Assembly (NCBI GenBank): GCA_036399695.1
Contig: DASWMP010000058.1
Coordinates: 1 to 16,312, forward strand
Length of the DNA stretch: 16,312 nt
Source: DASVEE01 sp036399695
Lineage (GTDB): Bacteria > Acidobacteriota > Thermoanaerobaculia > Gp7-AA8
Reading direction: 5' to 3'
The position numbers and the translations under genes were made by a program. Within the stretch, counting starts at the first letter, position 1. Every line of letters begins with the position of its first letter. Shown here piece after piece: positions 14,936-16,312 of this stretch. Below the pieces are notes generated by a model. That model saw only the letters and a list, made by a program, of their open reading frames with translations, did not search any database and was not told where the DNA came from.

Positions 14936-16300
14936 CTACAGCAGCGCCAGGGTGGCGCGCTTCACCTTGCCGCGTTCGTCGAGGGGGATGGCTTCGATCA
15001 GTTTGACGATGCGGGGAACCTTGTGGAGCGAGAGGCGTTCGCGGCAGAACTCGCGGACCTGTTCGCGGGTGATTTCCGGCGTGCCGACGATCGCCGCGGC
15101 GACCACTTCGCCGCGGGCGCCGGCGGGGGCGCCGTAGACCTTCACCTGGCGGACCCCTTCGATCTGGCCGATCACTGCTTCGACTTCGCGGGGGTTCACC
15201 TTCTTGCCGGCGATGTTGATCAGATCACTTGCGCGGCCCGTGAGGGCCACTTCGCCGTCGCGGAGCTCGATCAGGTCGTCCGTCTGGAACGTCGAATCGT
15301 CGAACGGGACGAACGTCGTGGCGTCCATGAGGTAACCAAGAGCAACGGACGCGCTGCGGACCCGGAGGCGCGTGCCGTTGCCTGTGAGCGTGACGTTGTC
15401 GAGGGCCGGGCCGACCGTGCCCCGTTCCACCGCGGCGCCCGCGCGGTCGTACGTGATCCCTCCGCACTCGCTGCAGCCGTAGAACGAATGGACGTCGAGG
15501 CCGAAGCGCTCGCGGAAGCGGCGCGATGTCTGGGGGGGCAGCGGAGCGCCGGCGGAGATGAACGTACGGAGCATTGTGAACTCGCCGTCGCCGCGCGGGA
15601 CGGTCGTCAGGTGGTCGTAGACCATTGGGATTAACGGGGCGACCGTGCAGCCGAAGCGATTACAGAGCTCGATGATCGACTGCGGCAGGTAATCATTCGA
15701 GACGACCAGCGGCGTTCCCTGGACCAGCAGCGGTGTCACGAGATTGGAAAAACCGTAGGAGTGGGAGAAAGGGATCGCGCCGAGGTTGAGGTCGGCCGGC
15801 AGGATACCCATCGAGGAGCAGATGTTCGTACAGTCGGCGATGAGGTTCGCTTCCGAGACGGCGATTCCCTTCGGCTGGCCGGTCGAGCCGGACGTCAGTT
15901 TCAGGAGGCGCGCGTCGGAGGGCACGGCCGGACGATCGCTGATCTCTCGCGTGGAGATGGCGCCGGTGCGGGAGCGGACGTCCGTGCGCGAGACCAGTCC
16001 TTTGAGCGAAAAGTGCGTCAGGATCGTCCCGACTTCCGATTCCGTGGCGTCCCGGTCGATCGGTACGACCAGCAGGTCGAGCTTCGACGCCGCCAGGATG
16101 GTGGCCAGAAAGTCGAGGGAGTTCGGGAGCTGGATGGCCACGCCATCCCGCGGACGCAGGCCGGCGGCCGTGAGCTGTGCGGCCAGCTCCTCGGCGCGGG
16201 CCAGCAGCGCCCCGCGCGTGTGTACATACGCGGAATCGCCCTCGATCACGGCCGGCGCGGCCGGCGCGGAGAGCGTCAGGGATCGGAACAGGTTGAACAT
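14936..16300 (-). CDS. AMP-dependent acyl ligase (acyl-CoA / acyl-ACP synthetase, ANL superfamily)
   Basis: This 454-residue protein activates a carboxylic acid as acyl-adenylate and transfers it to a thiol. The motifs in order are the P-loop TSGSTGQPKG (136-145), FYGCSECGG (273-281), QTDD (339-342), GRASDLINIAGKKVNP (355-370) and the C-terminal GKVKR with the catalytic Lys445. It is shorter than typical long-chain acyl-CoA synthetases (about 500-560 residues), as seen in ligases of specialised-metabolite clusters that load a starter acid. The start is ATG 16300, only 12 bases from the window edge, so an upstream start or promoter cannot be judged. It is convergent with the halogenase-like gene. 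Confidence 0.9.
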   Translation of the reverse strand: MFNLFRSLTLSAPAAPAVIEGDSAYVHTRGALLARAEELAAQLTAAGLRPRDGVAIQLPNSLDFLATILAASKLDLLVVPIDRDATESEVGTILTHFSLKGLVSRTDVRSRTGAISTREISDRPAVPSDARLLKLTSGSTGQPKGIAVSEANLIADCTNICSSMGILPADLNLGAIPFSHSYGFSNLVTPLLVQGTPLVVSNDYLPQSIIELCNRFGCTVAPLIPMVYDHLTTVPRGDGEFTMLRTFISAGAPLPPQTSRRFRERFGLDVHSFYGCSECGGITYDRAGAAVERGTVGPALDNVTLTGNGTRLRVRSASVALGYLMDATTFVPFDDSTFQTDDLIELRDGEVALTGRASDLINIAGKKVNPREVEAVIGQIEGVRQVKVYGAPAGARGEVVAAAIVGTPEITREQVREFCRERLSLHKVPRIVKLIEAIPLDERGKVKRATLALL

Positions 16301-16312
16301 TGGACCAGTCGC

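Overview
The window is GC-rich bacterial chromosome with tightly packed genes on both strands. It contains no rRNA, tRNA, transposase, phage gene or CRISPR array that I can see. The organism is probably an environmental Gram-negative-type bacterium. The DNA style, a secreted S9 peptidase, and an alkaline-phosphatase-fold protein ending in an LRSLGY-type tail fit Acidobacteriota or a similar phylum. That placement is an inference without a phylogenetic marker search.

Layout. Positions 1-329 hold no gene: a 22-bp tandem array, then a long inverted repeat of 9-bp units, then a promoter-like box. Positions 330-2999 (+) are a gas vesicle cluster, gvpF/L, a small GvpA-family gene, a second gvpF/L, gvpK, gvpJ and gvpA, with the first four genes overlapping. 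Positions 3106-6930 (-) encode a secreted S9 peptidase and, upstream of it, a membrane protein with an alkaline-phosphatase-like domain that appears to have lost metal ligands. Divergent from these are an M50 (site-2) protease-like membrane protein (7106-7972), secA (8169-10913), proC (10965-11792) and a DinB-like gene (11962-12585). On the minus strand follows a DedA-family gene (12563-13195), divergent from a flavin-dependent halogenase-like gene (13245-14765, +). That gene converges on an acyl-AMP ligase (14936-16300, -).

How the genes work together. The gvp genes form one functional unit: the GvpA shell protein plus minor shell and assembly factors for gas-filled buoyancy structures. The cluster probably continues to the left, because gvpN, gvpG and gvpO are not in view. 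secA and proC are housekeeping genes. The halogenase-like enzyme and the acyl ligase hint at a specialised-metabolism locus continuing to the right, but they are convergent and so not one operon.

The most unusual feature is the intergenic DNA. Seven gaps carry a long inverted repeat of roughly 90-170 bp, often with arms built from short tandem units (ATGGGACCT, TTGGTTTTTGG, CGTTGTC, GGCAGTTGGCGGT). The unit sequences mostly differ from gap to gap, but the architecture is the same, and in several cases the arms touch the stop codons of flanking genes. Separately, three genes start with GTG 6-8 nt downstream of a TANNAT -10-like box and have no Shine-Dalgarno, suggesting leaderless transcripts.
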